Assembly: GCA_018378255.1 (NCBI GenBank)
Contig: JAGZXV010000153.1
Location: 1-14,353 of the forward strand
Direction of reading: 5' to 3'
Source of the DNA: Clostridiaceae bacterium
GTDB taxonomy: Bacteria > Bacillota > Clostridia > Lachnospirales > Lachnospiraceae
DNA length: 14,353 nt
Of this stretch, positions 1 to 6,717 are shown piece by piece. How positions within the stretch are numbered: position 1 is the first letter of the stretch; each line of letters starts with the position of its first letter. The translations under genes and the position numbers were made by a program. The notes beneath the pieces were generated by a model. That model did not search any database and had not been told where the DNA came from. It worked only from the letters and a program-made list of their open reading frames with translations.

Positions 1-13
1 CTTTCAACTCTCC

Positions 14-33
14 AGGCATATCAGATATGGCCT
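14..33. other. Hairpin near left edge
   Basis: AGGC-ATATC and GATAT-G-GCCT form an imperfect stem (8 pairs, one bulged G, 3-nt loop), followed on the plus strand by a run of T. On the plus strand it looks like an intrinsic terminator for a gene left of the window. On the minus strand it lies in the leader of the tandem promoters, where it could be a processing or leader hairpin. The two readings cannot be separated here. Confidence 0.35.
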
Positions 34-124
34 GTTTTTTTAGAATTTTCAGGGTTTTACATACTGTTCAATCTTTAATTATCAAGGTTCATTCTGTGTC
101 GCCATTCTCAACAGCAACTCGATT

Positions 125-256
125 ATCATATCATGTTGCGAAGTGTTTGTCAACAACTTTTTTATTCTTATTCAAAACTTTTTTCAAAGTTTCTTTTGTT
201 TTTGCCTCATTTCTCAAGGCGAATATTATCTTACCAAACCATTCATCAAAAGTCAA
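125..256 (-). promoter_or_regulatory. Tandem strong promoters firing left, rRNA-operon-like
   Basis: Two sigma-A promoters read on the minus strand. The downstream one has -35 TTGACA (148-153), a 17-bp spacer and -10 TATGAT (125-130). The upstream one has -35 TTGACT (251-256), a 17-bp spacer and -10 TAAGAT (228-233). The DNA upstream of each -35 is rich in A-tracts on the transcribed strand, as in UP elements. The leader to the left contains GAACCTTGATAATTAAA (minus strand, ending near 74) and ACCCTGAAAATTCT (42-55), which resemble elements I know from leaders of Firmicute rRNA operons. I infer that an rRNA operon or another very highly expressed gene begins just left of the window. The promoters are seen directly; the rRNA assignment is inference. 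Confidence 0.6.
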
Positions 257-330
257 CAGCTTTTTACATATTTTTCTAAGTTTTTTTCCCTTTCTTTTAC
301 ATTTCTCACCCCTCTCCCCATTCAGGCAAA

Positions 331-402
331 AAAGAACGCTATATCTTGTGTTCATCCCCATTCTTCTATACAAGAGAGGATGAAACCGATATAGCGTTTT
401 TT
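331..402. terminator. Long bidirectional hairpin terminator
   Basis: An 11-bp outer stem AACGCTATATC (335-345) pairs with GATATAGCGTT (388-398). A 7-bp inner stem TTCATCC (351-357) pairs with GGATGAA (378-384). The plus strand runs into seven T and the minus strand into CTTTTTT, so it can stop transcripts in both directions. It lies 50 bp past the slipin stop codon and is the probable end of the rtcB-slipin transcript. It also insulates that unit from the strong promoters to the left. Confidence 0.75.
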
Positions 403-449
403 TACATATTCATGCGGATGCTGTCGATATTTTGTGTACAGATCCTAAT

Positions 450-1544
450 TTATCCCATCAAATTATTTAACTGCTCCAATAAAGTTCCGCTTCCTGCTAC
501 GTTAATATTGCCCACTTGAGTACAGATTCTTTCCAGACATTCCATCTCTTTCAACTTATAGAGAGTTTTATTTTCATCCATAAGCTTTGCCGTGTTGAGA
601 AGGGAACGGGTGGATGCCACTTCTTCCCGCCTGGCTATTACATTGGCCTGGGCTTTTTTCTCAGCGATCAGAACCGTATTCAGAATATCCCGGATTTCCC
701 CTGGTAAAATAATGTCTTTAATTCCGGCGTTCAAAAATTCAACGCAGTACGGCTCCTCCTCTTCTTTCATTCTTTTATAAATATACTGGGATACCTCCTC
801 TTTCTGTTCCAGCAGTTCATCCAAACGGTATTTGCCGATATATTCCCGGATGATAAGCTGAATGCAGGAATAAAGCTGGTTTTCCAGGCCCTTGATGGTT
901 TCCACCATCCTCTTTGGATTGAAAATCCGGTAGCTGCAGATCAGATTCAGGCGGATGCCGATCCGGTCGGCAGTCAGAATCTCCTGGCCGGTGATCTCCA
1001 GTTCTTTGGTTTTCAGATCCACGATCCGGCAGAGGATATCTTTGGAATATAGCCAGTAATAATAAGTACCGCCGCCCAATTCCTGTACTAACTGGTTGTC
1101 ATAATATAAAAGGCCGACTTCACCTGGCTGGATTTCGATTTTTTTGTAGTATTTCAGCGGGATCATGGACAGGTACTGTTTTTTTATATCCCCGGCCATA
1201 TCCGGCTCCCTCATATCCAGAAGACGGCATTCATACTGGTCCCAAACATTCCAGTACATAGCTTCCGGTTCACTTACAATCCCCTGCACCGTTCCATTAC
1301 GGTATAAGATCCCCAGATATCCATCTGGTATTTTAACCTGGAAAACGCGCTGTGCAAAGCTATTATCTTTCAGAAGAATTTCCGGCGGTATTTGGTCAAA
1401 CTCTACTTTTCCCTTCATTTCTTCGATTATTACTTCATATCCTAAAGCTTTTATGTAATTATATTTTCCGCATAACAACACGGAGACAAAACATCCGTCT
1501 TTGAGCAGGAATCCACATTGTGTCTGATTGATTATATATTTCAT
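450..1544 (-). CDS. Slipin family (SPFH/band 7) protein without a membrane anchor
   Basis: This 364-residue protein belongs to the stomatin/prohibitin/flotillin superfamily. The SPFH core runs from about residue 134 to 295. A charged helical tail follows (about 293-340), with AEKKAQANVIARREEV and TRSLLNTAKLM, a form I associate with slipins of RNA-repair loci. No N-terminal transmembrane segment is visible, unlike typical slipins. Instead the first 130 residues appear to hold two more copies of the short beta unit that opens the SPFH domain (units near 2-45, 66-112 and 134-182, each with a G-x-L/I-x-x-x-N/D-G-like turn). The start codon follows AAAGGAG at good spacing. It is the last gene of the rtcB transcript, followed by the 331-402 terminator. 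Slipins are known neighbours of rtcB and Ro/Y-RNA genes in bacterial RNA-repair operons; their biochemical role is unclear. Identification as SPFH is firm, the role in RNA repair is inferred from context. Confidence 0.85.
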   Translation of the reverse strand: MKYIINQTQCGFLLKDGCFVSVLLCGKYNYIKALGYEVIIEEMKGKVEFDQIPPEILLKDNSFAQRVFQVKIPDGYLGILYRNGTVQGIVSEPEAMYWNVWDQYECRLLDMREPDMAGDIKKQYLSMIPLKYYKKIEIQPGEVGLLYYDNQLVQELGGGTYYYWLYSKDILCRIVDLKTKELEITGQEILTADRIGIRLNLICSYRIFNPKRMVETIKGLENQLYSCIQLIIREYIGKYRLDELLEQKEEVSQYIYKRMKEEEEPYCVEFLNAGIKDIILPGEIRDILNTVLIAEKKAQANVIARREEVASTRSLLNTAKLMDENKTLYKLKEMECLERICTQVGNINVAGSGTLLEQLNNLMG

Positions 1545-1860
1545 ACTTTCTCCTTTCGCCGTTTTATGGCATCGGCCGCTCTTTCCTGGTTCAAATAAAA
1601 GATACAGCCGTCATCCCGGGTTATGCCGCAGAAAATCTGCGGAGCCGGACTTAGGCAGTCTGGGGAAATTCCGGCTTTCTTTTCATTTCAAAGAACATGG
1701 GAATTTCCTTGCACTGCGGCAGCCATCCCGCTTCAAGGCATTTTTCCTGCTGTCGCTTCCATATATGAACCGCTTACCGGCCGCTTCGGCTTCTGCCTGG
1801 CAGCTTTGGCGGTTTTTATATAGGTGACAGGCATAATCCGGCATCACAAGCTCCCTTGAG
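1545..1860 (-). other. Hairpin-rich noncoding region between Y-like RNA and slipin
   Basis: I see no credible gene in this stretch, but it is rich in inverted repeats. Examples: CCGCAGA/TCTGCGG with an AAA loop (1625-1641), AGCCGGA/TCCGGCT (1642-1648 with 1670-1676), GGAAATTCC (1664-1672) with GGAATTTCC (1701-1709), GCCG-AAG-CGGC near 1780-1790, and AACCGC/GCGGTT (about 1766-1814). TATGCCGCAG at 1622-1631 is also exactly complementary to CTGCGGCATA at 1978-1987 on the far side of the tRNA mimic. This suggests a single large folded RNA of about 370 nt (1619-1989). It may be the 3' part of the noncoding RNA, the slipin 5' leader, or both. The local and long-range pairings at 1622-1641 are mutually exclusive. 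Confidence 0.45.
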
Positions 1861-1964
1861 GACACTTGACAGGTGTCTAATGATTACTCTACCCAACTGA
1901 GTTACGGCTTTCACCGGCAGGATTCGAACCTGCGACACATCATGCTTTGCTATCCCATATAGCA
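1861..1964 (-). ncRNA. Y-RNA-like (YrlA-type) RNA with circularly permuted tRNA mimic
   Basis: Read 5' to 3' on the minus strand: hairpin TGCTAT/ATAGCA (1964-1948); AUGAU (1943-1939); a 5-nt variable loop GUGUC; T-arm with stem GCAGG/CCUGC and loop UUCGAAU (1933-1917); a 4-bp acceptor-like stem CGGU/GCCG capped by GAAA (1916-1905); U8-A9; D-arm with stem ACUC/GAGU and loop AGUUGGGUA (1902-1886); A26; AUCAU (1884-1880), which pairs with AUGAU as an opened anticodon stem; and finally hairpin GACAC-CUGUCAA-GUGUC (1877-1861). All bases needed for tRNA tertiary contacts are there: U8-A14, G15-C48, G18/G19 with U55/C56, U54-A58, G53-C61. The T half precedes the D half and the acceptor end is closed by a loop, so this cannot be an aminoacylated tRNA. 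Bacterial YrlA Y RNAs are known to carry a tRNA-like module and to lie near rtcB and the Ro protein gene rsr. Here it sits between rtcB and slipin on the same strand; no rsr gene is in the window. It is probably cut from the rtcB transcript. The ends of the full RNA are uncertain. Confidence 0.75.
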
Positions 1965-2043
1965 TTTATCATAATTACTGCGGCATACCAAACTGCAGGG
2001 CAGCCGGCACCATCCGGCGGTTAAGCCATGATATAGCAGTGAA
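1965..2043 (-). other. rtcB 3' flank, probable 5' part of the noncoding RNA
   Basis: This stretch follows the rtcB stop codon. It contains a hairpin GCCGG/CCGGC (about 2003-2018) without a T-run. It also contains GGU-AUGCCGCAG (minus, 1989-1978), able to pair over about 350 nt with CUGCGGCAU-A-ACC near 1631-1619. No promoter stands out here, so the noncoding RNA probably depends on read-through from rtcB and processing. Confidence 0.4.
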
Positions 2044-3276
2044 TTATCCCTTTACAACCCCAACGGTTTTCAGCCGCTTGACGGGGATTACCAGATCAGC
2101 CTGCTGATCCATGACAAACTCGATGTCTTTATAGGCGAAACGGCTTTCCTCCGCCACATCGGATTTGTTGTATTTTCCCAGAACTACTCCCTGATTTTTC
2201 AAATCTACCATGACCTGCTCACAGGAAAATGCCTCCATTGCTCCTTTTCTGGAATATGCTCTGCCGGCTCCGTGGGAGGAACTGTTAAAGCTTTCCGGCG
2301 CGCCTTTTCCCATCACCACATAGCTGTATGATCCCATGGCTCCGGGTATTACGGCCAGTTCGCCATTTCTCGCCCTTGTGGCGCCTTTTCTGTGCACCCA
2401 GACATTTTTATCATAATGGTTCTCCAGTGCTGCATAATTGTGATGGCAGTTGATCTCTTCTTGGAAGTTCAAATCCTGATCCATATGTCTCTTCACCTTT
2501 TCCCTGACGATTGATGTTACCTTTTCCATCATTTTCCGGCGGTTTTCAAATGCATAATCCAGGGCCAGATTCATCCATGTTATGTATTCTTTTCCTTCTG
2601 AAGAATCCACAGGCAGAAATGCCAGCCGATAGGAGTCCGGAACCTGGCTGTACCATCTGGCATTGAGGGCCCGCGCTTTGTTGTGGTACTCATCGCAGAT
2701 CTCTTTGCCGAAATGACGGCTTCCTGAATGAATCATAATTCCCAAATATCCGTCCTGGTCCTCCTGAAGTTCTATAAAATGATTTCCTCCGCCCAAAGTT
2801 CCCGCCTGGTAATAGGCGTCTTCGATCAGCGGAAACAGGTTTTGATTGCTTTCATATTTATCTTTTTCTTCAATGGCCCGGTCGAGAACCTCTGATTCCT
2901 GTCTTTCTTTATAAGAGTTGAAGCCAACGGGTACATTTCTTAAAATATCTCCGATGATGGACTGGATTAACGTTCCGTTTCCGGTCATGACCTGGCGCAT
3001 ATCATCAACCTTTAAGTCTGTGGATACGAAATTCATTCCGCATCCGATATCCACGCCCACGGCATTGGGAATGATGACGCCGTCCGCAGCGATCACTCCG
3101 CCGATTGGCATTCCTTTTCCAGTGTGGGTATCCGGCATGAGACATGCCCATTTATGGATAAAAGGCAGGTTTGAAAGGTGGTATGCCTGTTCCAAACAGT
3201 TCTCTTCAATCTGGTCTATGGATTCCAGCCATACTCGGATGGGCTTATTTGTTTTTTCATTATAAATTGTAAACAT
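2044..3276 (-). CDS. rtcB: RtcB-family RNA ligase (tRNA-splicing/RNA repair ligase)
   Basis: RtcB joins RNA 3'-phosphate or 2',3'-cyclic phosphate ends to 5'-OH ends, using GTP and Mn2+ through a histidine-GMP intermediate; in bacteria it is linked to repair of cleaved tRNA and rRNA. The 410-residue length matches the E. coli enzyme (408). The full active site is visible. D76 and C79 are in VDIGCGM, H166 in GGGNHF and H183 in HSGSR. H278/H279 are in CHHNYA, followed by HRKGATRA (about 295-302). The catalytic histidine is H335, in SSSHGAGRAYSR. I chose the ATG at 3276 rather than the GTG at 3285, because GGTGA sits about 5 nt before this ATG and the N-terminus then aligns with RtcB. It is divergent from two WYL regulator genes and upstream of the Y-like RNA and slipin. 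No archease or rtcA gene is present. Identification is very secure; the substrate in this organism is inferred. Confidence 0.95.
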   Translation of the reverse strand: MFTIYNEKTNKPIRVWLESIDQIEENCLEQAYHLSNLPFIHKWACLMPDTHTGKGMPIGGVIAADGVIIPNAVGVDIGCGMNFVSTDLKVDDMRQVMTGNGTLIQSIIGDILRNVPVGFNSYKERQESEVLDRAIEEKDKYESNQNLFPLIEDAYYQAGTLGGGNHFIELQEDQDGYLGIMIHSGSRHFGKEICDEYHNKARALNARWYSQVPDSYRLAFLPVDSSEGKEYITWMNLALDYAFENRRKMMEKVTSIVREKVKRHMDQDLNFQEEINCHHNYAALENHYDKNVWVHRKGATRARNGELAVIPGAMGSYSYVVMGKGAPESFNSSSHGAGRAYSRKGAMEAFSCEQVMVDLKNQGVVLGKYNKSDVAEESRFAYKDIEFVMDQQADLVIPVKRLKTVGVVKG

Positions 3277-3375
3277 ACTCTTCACCGTTTAGCCGCCCTG
3301 CGGCATTTCCTTTCTGTATCATCTCTTTGTAATGCTATCTTACCAGCTGCCAGATGAATTATCATTTAAAAAAAG

Positions 3376-3405
3376 TTGCGAACTTCCATATTTAGCCAGT
3401 ATAAT
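3376..3405 (+). promoter_or_regulatory. Promoter of the WYL regulator pair
   Basis: TTGCGA (3376-3381), an 18-bp spacer and TATAAT (3400-3405). Transcription would start near 3412, only a few bases before the ATG at 3416. This favours the downstream ATG at 3449 as translation start. In the same 172-bp gap I find no convincing minus-strand promoter for rtcB, only a weak TAAGAT at 3337-3342. rtcB may therefore need an activator. Confidence 0.6.
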
Positions 3406-3448
3406 GGCTTTATAAATGGAACCGGATGAAAGGATGGATGGGGGAATC

Positions 3449-4693
3449 ATGTCGGAATTCAGTGAACTTGTGAAGAGGTTTGATAAAATCCGCTCTTATG
3501 TGAGGGATTTTTATATCTATGGATTTAAAACCAGGGAGGATTTTCAGATTAAGAGCAGCCGGACCTATGACAATGAACGGCGGCGGATTGAAAGCTGGTT
3601 TTCTGATTATATACAAAGCGATTATAACTCGGAACGGAAAAAATCTGTGGCCATTACCATCGACAGCAGCCGGATTTCTGTAAATCCCCTCTATTCAGTT
3701 TGGAAATCCAAAAGCTTTACTTCCAATGACATTATGCTGCATTTTTTTATACTGGACCTGCTTCAGGATGGGGAATTGCGGAGCGCGGATGAGATTACAG
3801 ATGAAATTCAGATCAATTATCAGGTTCTGTTCGATTCCCAGACCGTCAGAAAAAAGCTGGTGGAATATGAAAAAAATGGCCTTCTCACCCTTCATAAGGA
3901 GGGAAGGCAGAATCTTTACGGGGTGAATCCCAGTGTGGAGGAGGAGATACCTGAGGAATTGCCTGACCTTCTCGATGCCGTCTGTTTTTTTCAGGGTATC
4001 TTACCTTTTGGATTTGTGGGGAGTACGGTTTTAGATAACCAGCAGCGGGAAAATGACCTGTTTCGCATGAAGCACGACTATCTGGTGCACACCCTGGAGG
4101 ATGAAATCCTGCTGCCCCTCCTCACCGCCATGGAAGAAGAACGGATGGTGACTTTGGCGGTTAAAGGGAGCAAAAACGGCATTATCTCCGAAACAGAAGG
4201 AACCCCGTTAAAAATCCTGGTCAGCACTCAGACAGGAAGACGGTATGTATGTCTCAGAAACTGCCGGTCCCGCCGCTTCCAGGCATACCGGCTGGACAGC
4301 ATCCAGTCTGTTTCAGCCGGAGATGCTGATCCTGACTTTGCCGGACATTTGGAGGGCTTGATGAGAAATCTGGACCTGTGCTGGGGGGTGTCATTTGGCA
4401 GCAAAAGAACGCCGGAAGATGTGAACCTCACGTTAAAGATCAATGAGGAAACGGAACAGTATATCATAAACAGATTGGAACGGGAAGGCAGGCATGGCAA
4501 GGTCACCAGAATCGGACAGGGCGTTTACCGCTATGCGGTCCAGGTATGGGATGCCAATGAACTTCTGCCCTGGATCAAGACATTTACCGGGCGCATTCTC
4601 TCTTTTGAATGTTCCAACAAACGGGTGGAGGACGTGTGGAGGCGGGATATGGAACGGATGATAGCTCTGTATCTGGGAAAGGAGGACGGATGA
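3449..4693 (+). CDS. WYL-domain transcriptional regulator (first of pair)
   Basis: This 414-residue protein has an N-terminal helical segment (about 1-60, rich in R/K/D) and a winged-helix region (about 94-160, including DSQTVRKKLVEYEKNGLL). A WYL domain follows at about 215-295, with the core RRYVCLRN...RFQAYRLDSIQSV. It ends in a WCX-type domain at about 325-410. WYL domains are SH3-like ligand-sensing folds. Those of the mycobacterial PafBC pair sense DNA damage through nucleic acid, and other WYL proteins regulate CRISPR and defence genes. I chose ATG 3449 because a GGATGGGGG element precedes it and the in-frame ATG at 3416 is almost on the transcription start. The stop codon overlaps the start of the next gene as ATGA, so the two are translationally coupled. 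The gene is divergent from rtcB, whose operon it probably controls. Family assignment is firm, target and ligand are inferred. Confidence 0.85.
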   Translation: MSEFSELVKRFDKIRSYVRDFYIYGFKTREDFQIKSSRTYDNERRRIESWFSDYIQSDYNSERKKSVAITIDSSRISVNPLYSVWKSKSFTSNDIMLHFFILDLLQDGELRSADEITDEIQINYQVLFDSQTVRKKLVEYEKNGLLTLHKEGRQNLYGVNPSVEEEIPEELPDLLDAVCFFQGILPFGFVGSTVLDNQQRENDLFRMKHDYLVHTLEDEILLPLLTAMEEERMVTLAVKGSKNGIISETEGTPLKILVSTQTGRRYVCLRNCRSRRFQAYRLDSIQSVSAGDADPDFAGHLEGLMRNLDLCWGVSFGSKRTPEDVNLTLKINEETEQYIINRLEREGRHGKVTRIGQGVYRYAVQVWDANELLPWIKTFTGRILSFECSNKRVEDVWRRDMERMIALYLGKEDG

Positions 4694-5662
4694 TGGAATT
4701 GTTCTCAGAAATCTATAATTGTTACTATCAGGTTGTGGACCGCATTTTAAAGAAGGGGAGTGTGGATCCTGTCAGCCTGAAGGAAATGAGCCGGCTGGCG
4801 GATACCTATGGGTATGGGGAAAGCGCGGTTTCGATCGTGCCCCATCTGACCGGCGGAGACTGGGAGCTCTTAGTGAAGACCTGCGAAGGGTATCTTTCTA
4901 AAATTGATAACCTGCGTGTGCTGCCGCTGACCCGGCTCCAAAAATCCTGGCTCAAAGCCCTGATCTCCGACCCCCGAATCACGTTATTTTTAACAGATGG
5001 ACAGCTTTATATTCTGAGCGAATATTTAAGGGATGTGAAACCGCTGTTCAGAAATGAGGATTTTCTTTATTTTGACCGGTATATGGATGGAGATATCACG
5101 GGGGCAGACTGTTACCGCAGGCATTTTCAGCTGATTCTCAAGGGGATTAAGGAGAAGCAGACCTTAAAAATCTCCTATTATTCCGGGAAAGGTAAACTGT
5201 CGGAGCGCACATATCTGCCGTGCCGCATTGAATATTCCGCAAAGGACGACAAATTCCGCTGTTTCGCCCTGTTCAAGCGGGCAGGACGGGACTGGCGTCT
5301 GGAAACGTTAAATATCGGACGGATTTTTTTCAGTTCAGAAAACTGGATTTTTTGTGGAGGAAGAGATCGATATTGACCGGTATATTGAAAAATCTTACTG
5401 TGAAGATCCCGTAGTTCTGGAAATATCGGAAGAACGCAATGGGCTGGAACGAGCCATGCTGCATTTTGCCTGTTATGAAAAAAGAATTGAAAAGACAGAT
5501 AAGGCGGGAAAGTATCTGTGTTATGTCTATTATAACCAGAGCGTGGAAACGGAACTATTGATTCAAATCCTTTCCTTTGGGCCGGTAATCCGGGTGGTGG
5601 GGCCGGAAAGCTTTCTGGAACAGGTGAGGATGAGGGTGAGAAAGCAGGCGCGGCTGATGTAG
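4690..5662 (+). pseudogene. WYL-domain regulator (second of pair), +1 frameshift at T7
   Basis: The start ATG follows AAAGGAGG and overlaps the stop of the first WYL gene. As read, translation stops at 5376 after 228 residues. The WCX-like C-terminal part continues in the +1 frame up to 5662, including DIDRYIEKSYCEDP and ending in QVRMRVRKQARLM. Removing one T from the seven-T run at 5324-5330 restores a continuous 323-residue protein that reads through GRIFSVQKTG into FFVEEEIDIDRY, as expected for the family. The first 100 residues are helical with no clear winged helix. The WYL domain spans about residues 150-220 (LKISYYSGKG, then DKFRCFALFKRAG). It could be a sequencing slip, a recent inactivation, or a tract where slippage tunes expression. 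By analogy with PafB/PafC the two proteins may act as a heteromer. I call it one gene; whether it is functional is open. Confidence 0.75.
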
Positions 5663-5671
5663 CGCCTGCTT
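5642..5671. terminator. Hairpin between convergent genes
   Basis: AAGCAGGCGC (5642-5651) pairs perfectly with GCGCCTGCTT (5662-5671) around a 10-nt loop. The stem covers the stop codons of both convergent genes. There is no long T-run on either side, so it is a probable but weak bidirectional intrinsic terminator. Confidence 0.5.
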
Positions 5672-6687
5672 CACCAAGCGATATTTGAAACGATGACTGA
5701 AGGCCGGACTAAACATAGTTCTTTAATTCTTTCCGGGGACATTTTACCCGTGGGGCGCACGTATAACACCTGATCGTTCCTCAAAACTTCAGCATATTTT
5801 TCCAGATCATCAGCCGCCTGATCGTTTAACTGAAGGGCACGGAGACATTTCATACCTTTAAAAGTCTCTAAATGCTGTAAATGAGAACCACATAGATGAA
5901 TCATGCCACCTTTTCCATGTGCCTTCAATATCCGTTCATCATAAGGCCGGATCAGTTTATCATACAATTCAGGTGAAATGAGCTGTGTGCTGCAGCCACA
6001 CAATTGACTATATCCGGGCGGCTGTAGACGTATGACTGCGGTGGTACACTGTAATTGGCCTTCTTCGATTTGCTGCGAGTACCAGGAATGCATAGCTTCC
6101 TGGGCCTGAGTGATCACTTCCAAATCATGACTGACCGCCTCCGGCTCTAAAAGCATGTCCATTAAAACCCCTGAACCATATAGATTAATCAGGATATTTA
6201 ACGGGCCAGATATTGTGGGCATACTAAAGTAGGGCGCTTTCACACCGGATTCTTTAAATGCCTTGGCAATTCGTTTTGCCAGAACCCAGGTTTCATTCAT
6301 CACCAGATCCGCAACTTTCAATTCACCTACCCGGCTGTTAATCGTTTTGTTGTACCATTCACCTGAAGTTTCATTGAAAATTACTTCCGCTCCGAATATT
6401 TGGTCCGTGAAATGGACGGAATAGGGTTTTCCCATAAGAATCAATGGACGGTACAAGGATTGTTCCCTCATCTTTTCATACTGCCGGGCCAAATCTTCCA
6501 GGCAGCTTTCTACCCAGTTTTCCGGTTCCCGGTACAGATCGACCGATGAACGTCCCAGAAGGACATTCAAGCGGAAAGGTTCTCTCGCTTCGATTGTTTC
6601 CGGACAGAAAAGATGATCCAGTTCTTGCATGTAACGCTTGTTTTGTTCTAATAATTCTTCATCATTTAATCTGTCAATAAAATTCAT
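5671..6687 (-). CDS. URO-D/MtaA-like fold protein, substrate unknown
   Basis: This 338-residue protein resembles the uroporphyrinogen decarboxylase superfamily, which also includes corrinoid-dependent methyltransferases such as MtaA. Supporting segments are the central GPLNIL motif (about 161-166) and the late H264-L-C266-G267 motif in GGMIHLCGSHLQHLETF. The latter matches the H-x-C zinc-ligand type seen in methyltransferase-like members. A possible third ligand is among C230/C232 (QLCGCSTQL). It lacks the N-terminal sequence expected of a heme-pathway HemE, so porphyrin synthesis is unlikely. It is the last gene of the minus-strand catabolic operon, 30 bp after the enolase-superfamily gene, with GGAGCGGAT before its ATG. 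No corrinoid protein is encoded nearby. Superfamily call is reasonably sure; the reaction is unknown, with a methyl-group or decarboxylation step on the imported compound as a guess. Confidence 0.7.
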   Translation of the reverse strand: MNFIDRLNDEELLEQNKRYMQELDHLFCPETIEAREPFRLNVLLGRSSVDLYREPENWVESCLEDLARQYEKMREQSLYRPLILMGKPYSVHFTDQIFGAEVIFNETSGEWYNKTINSRVGELKVADLVMNETWVLAKRIAKAFKESGVKAPYFSMPTISGPLNILINLYGSGVLMDMLLEPEAVSHDLEVITQAQEAMHSWYSQQIEEGQLQCTTAVIRLQPPGYSQLCGCSTQLISPELYDKLIRPYDERILKAHGKGGMIHLCGSHLQHLETFKGMKCLRALQLNDQAADDLEKYAEVLRNDQVLYVRPTGKMSPERIKELCLVRPSVIVSNIAW

Positions 6688-6717
6688 ATCCGCTCCATTT
6701 ACTCAGCTCTGTATTTT

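Noticed and set aside
27..394. Phe/Ser-rich plus-strand frames and a Lys-rich minus-strand frame at the left edge.
   Set aside because: They are by-products of T-rich promoter and terminator DNA; no start signals.
1528..1827. Plus-strand reading frames over the same gap.
   Set aside because: They are antisense to the rtcB-slipin transcript, lack ribosome binding sites and have low-information composition.
1683..1865. A 60-residue minus-strand reading frame between the Y-like RNA and slipin.
   Set aside because: It has a GTG start inside the hairpin at the end of the tRNA mimic, no ribosome binding site and no recognisable motif. The region is better explained as structured RNA.
1861..1941. 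A normal tRNA gene, or remnants of two tandem tRNA genes (T-arm half followed by D-arm half).
   Set aside because: The junction forms a neat GAAA-capped stem, the outer parts pair as an anticodon stem, and no second T-arm follows the D-arm. The GACAC-CUGUCAA-GUGUC hairpin looks like an anticodon arm with U33 but is offset by 8 nt from the D-stem.
3277..3365. A sigma-54 promoter for rtcB, as in proteobacterial rtcBA.
   Set aside because: There is no GG-N10-GC element at the proper spacing, only a TGGCAG fragment; no RtcR-type activator is encoded here.
3416..3448. Longer N-terminus for the first WYL protein from the ATG at 3416.
   Set aside because: That ATG is within about 5 nt of the expected transcription start, while the ATG at 3449 has a G-rich ribosome binding site and gives the expected family N-terminus.
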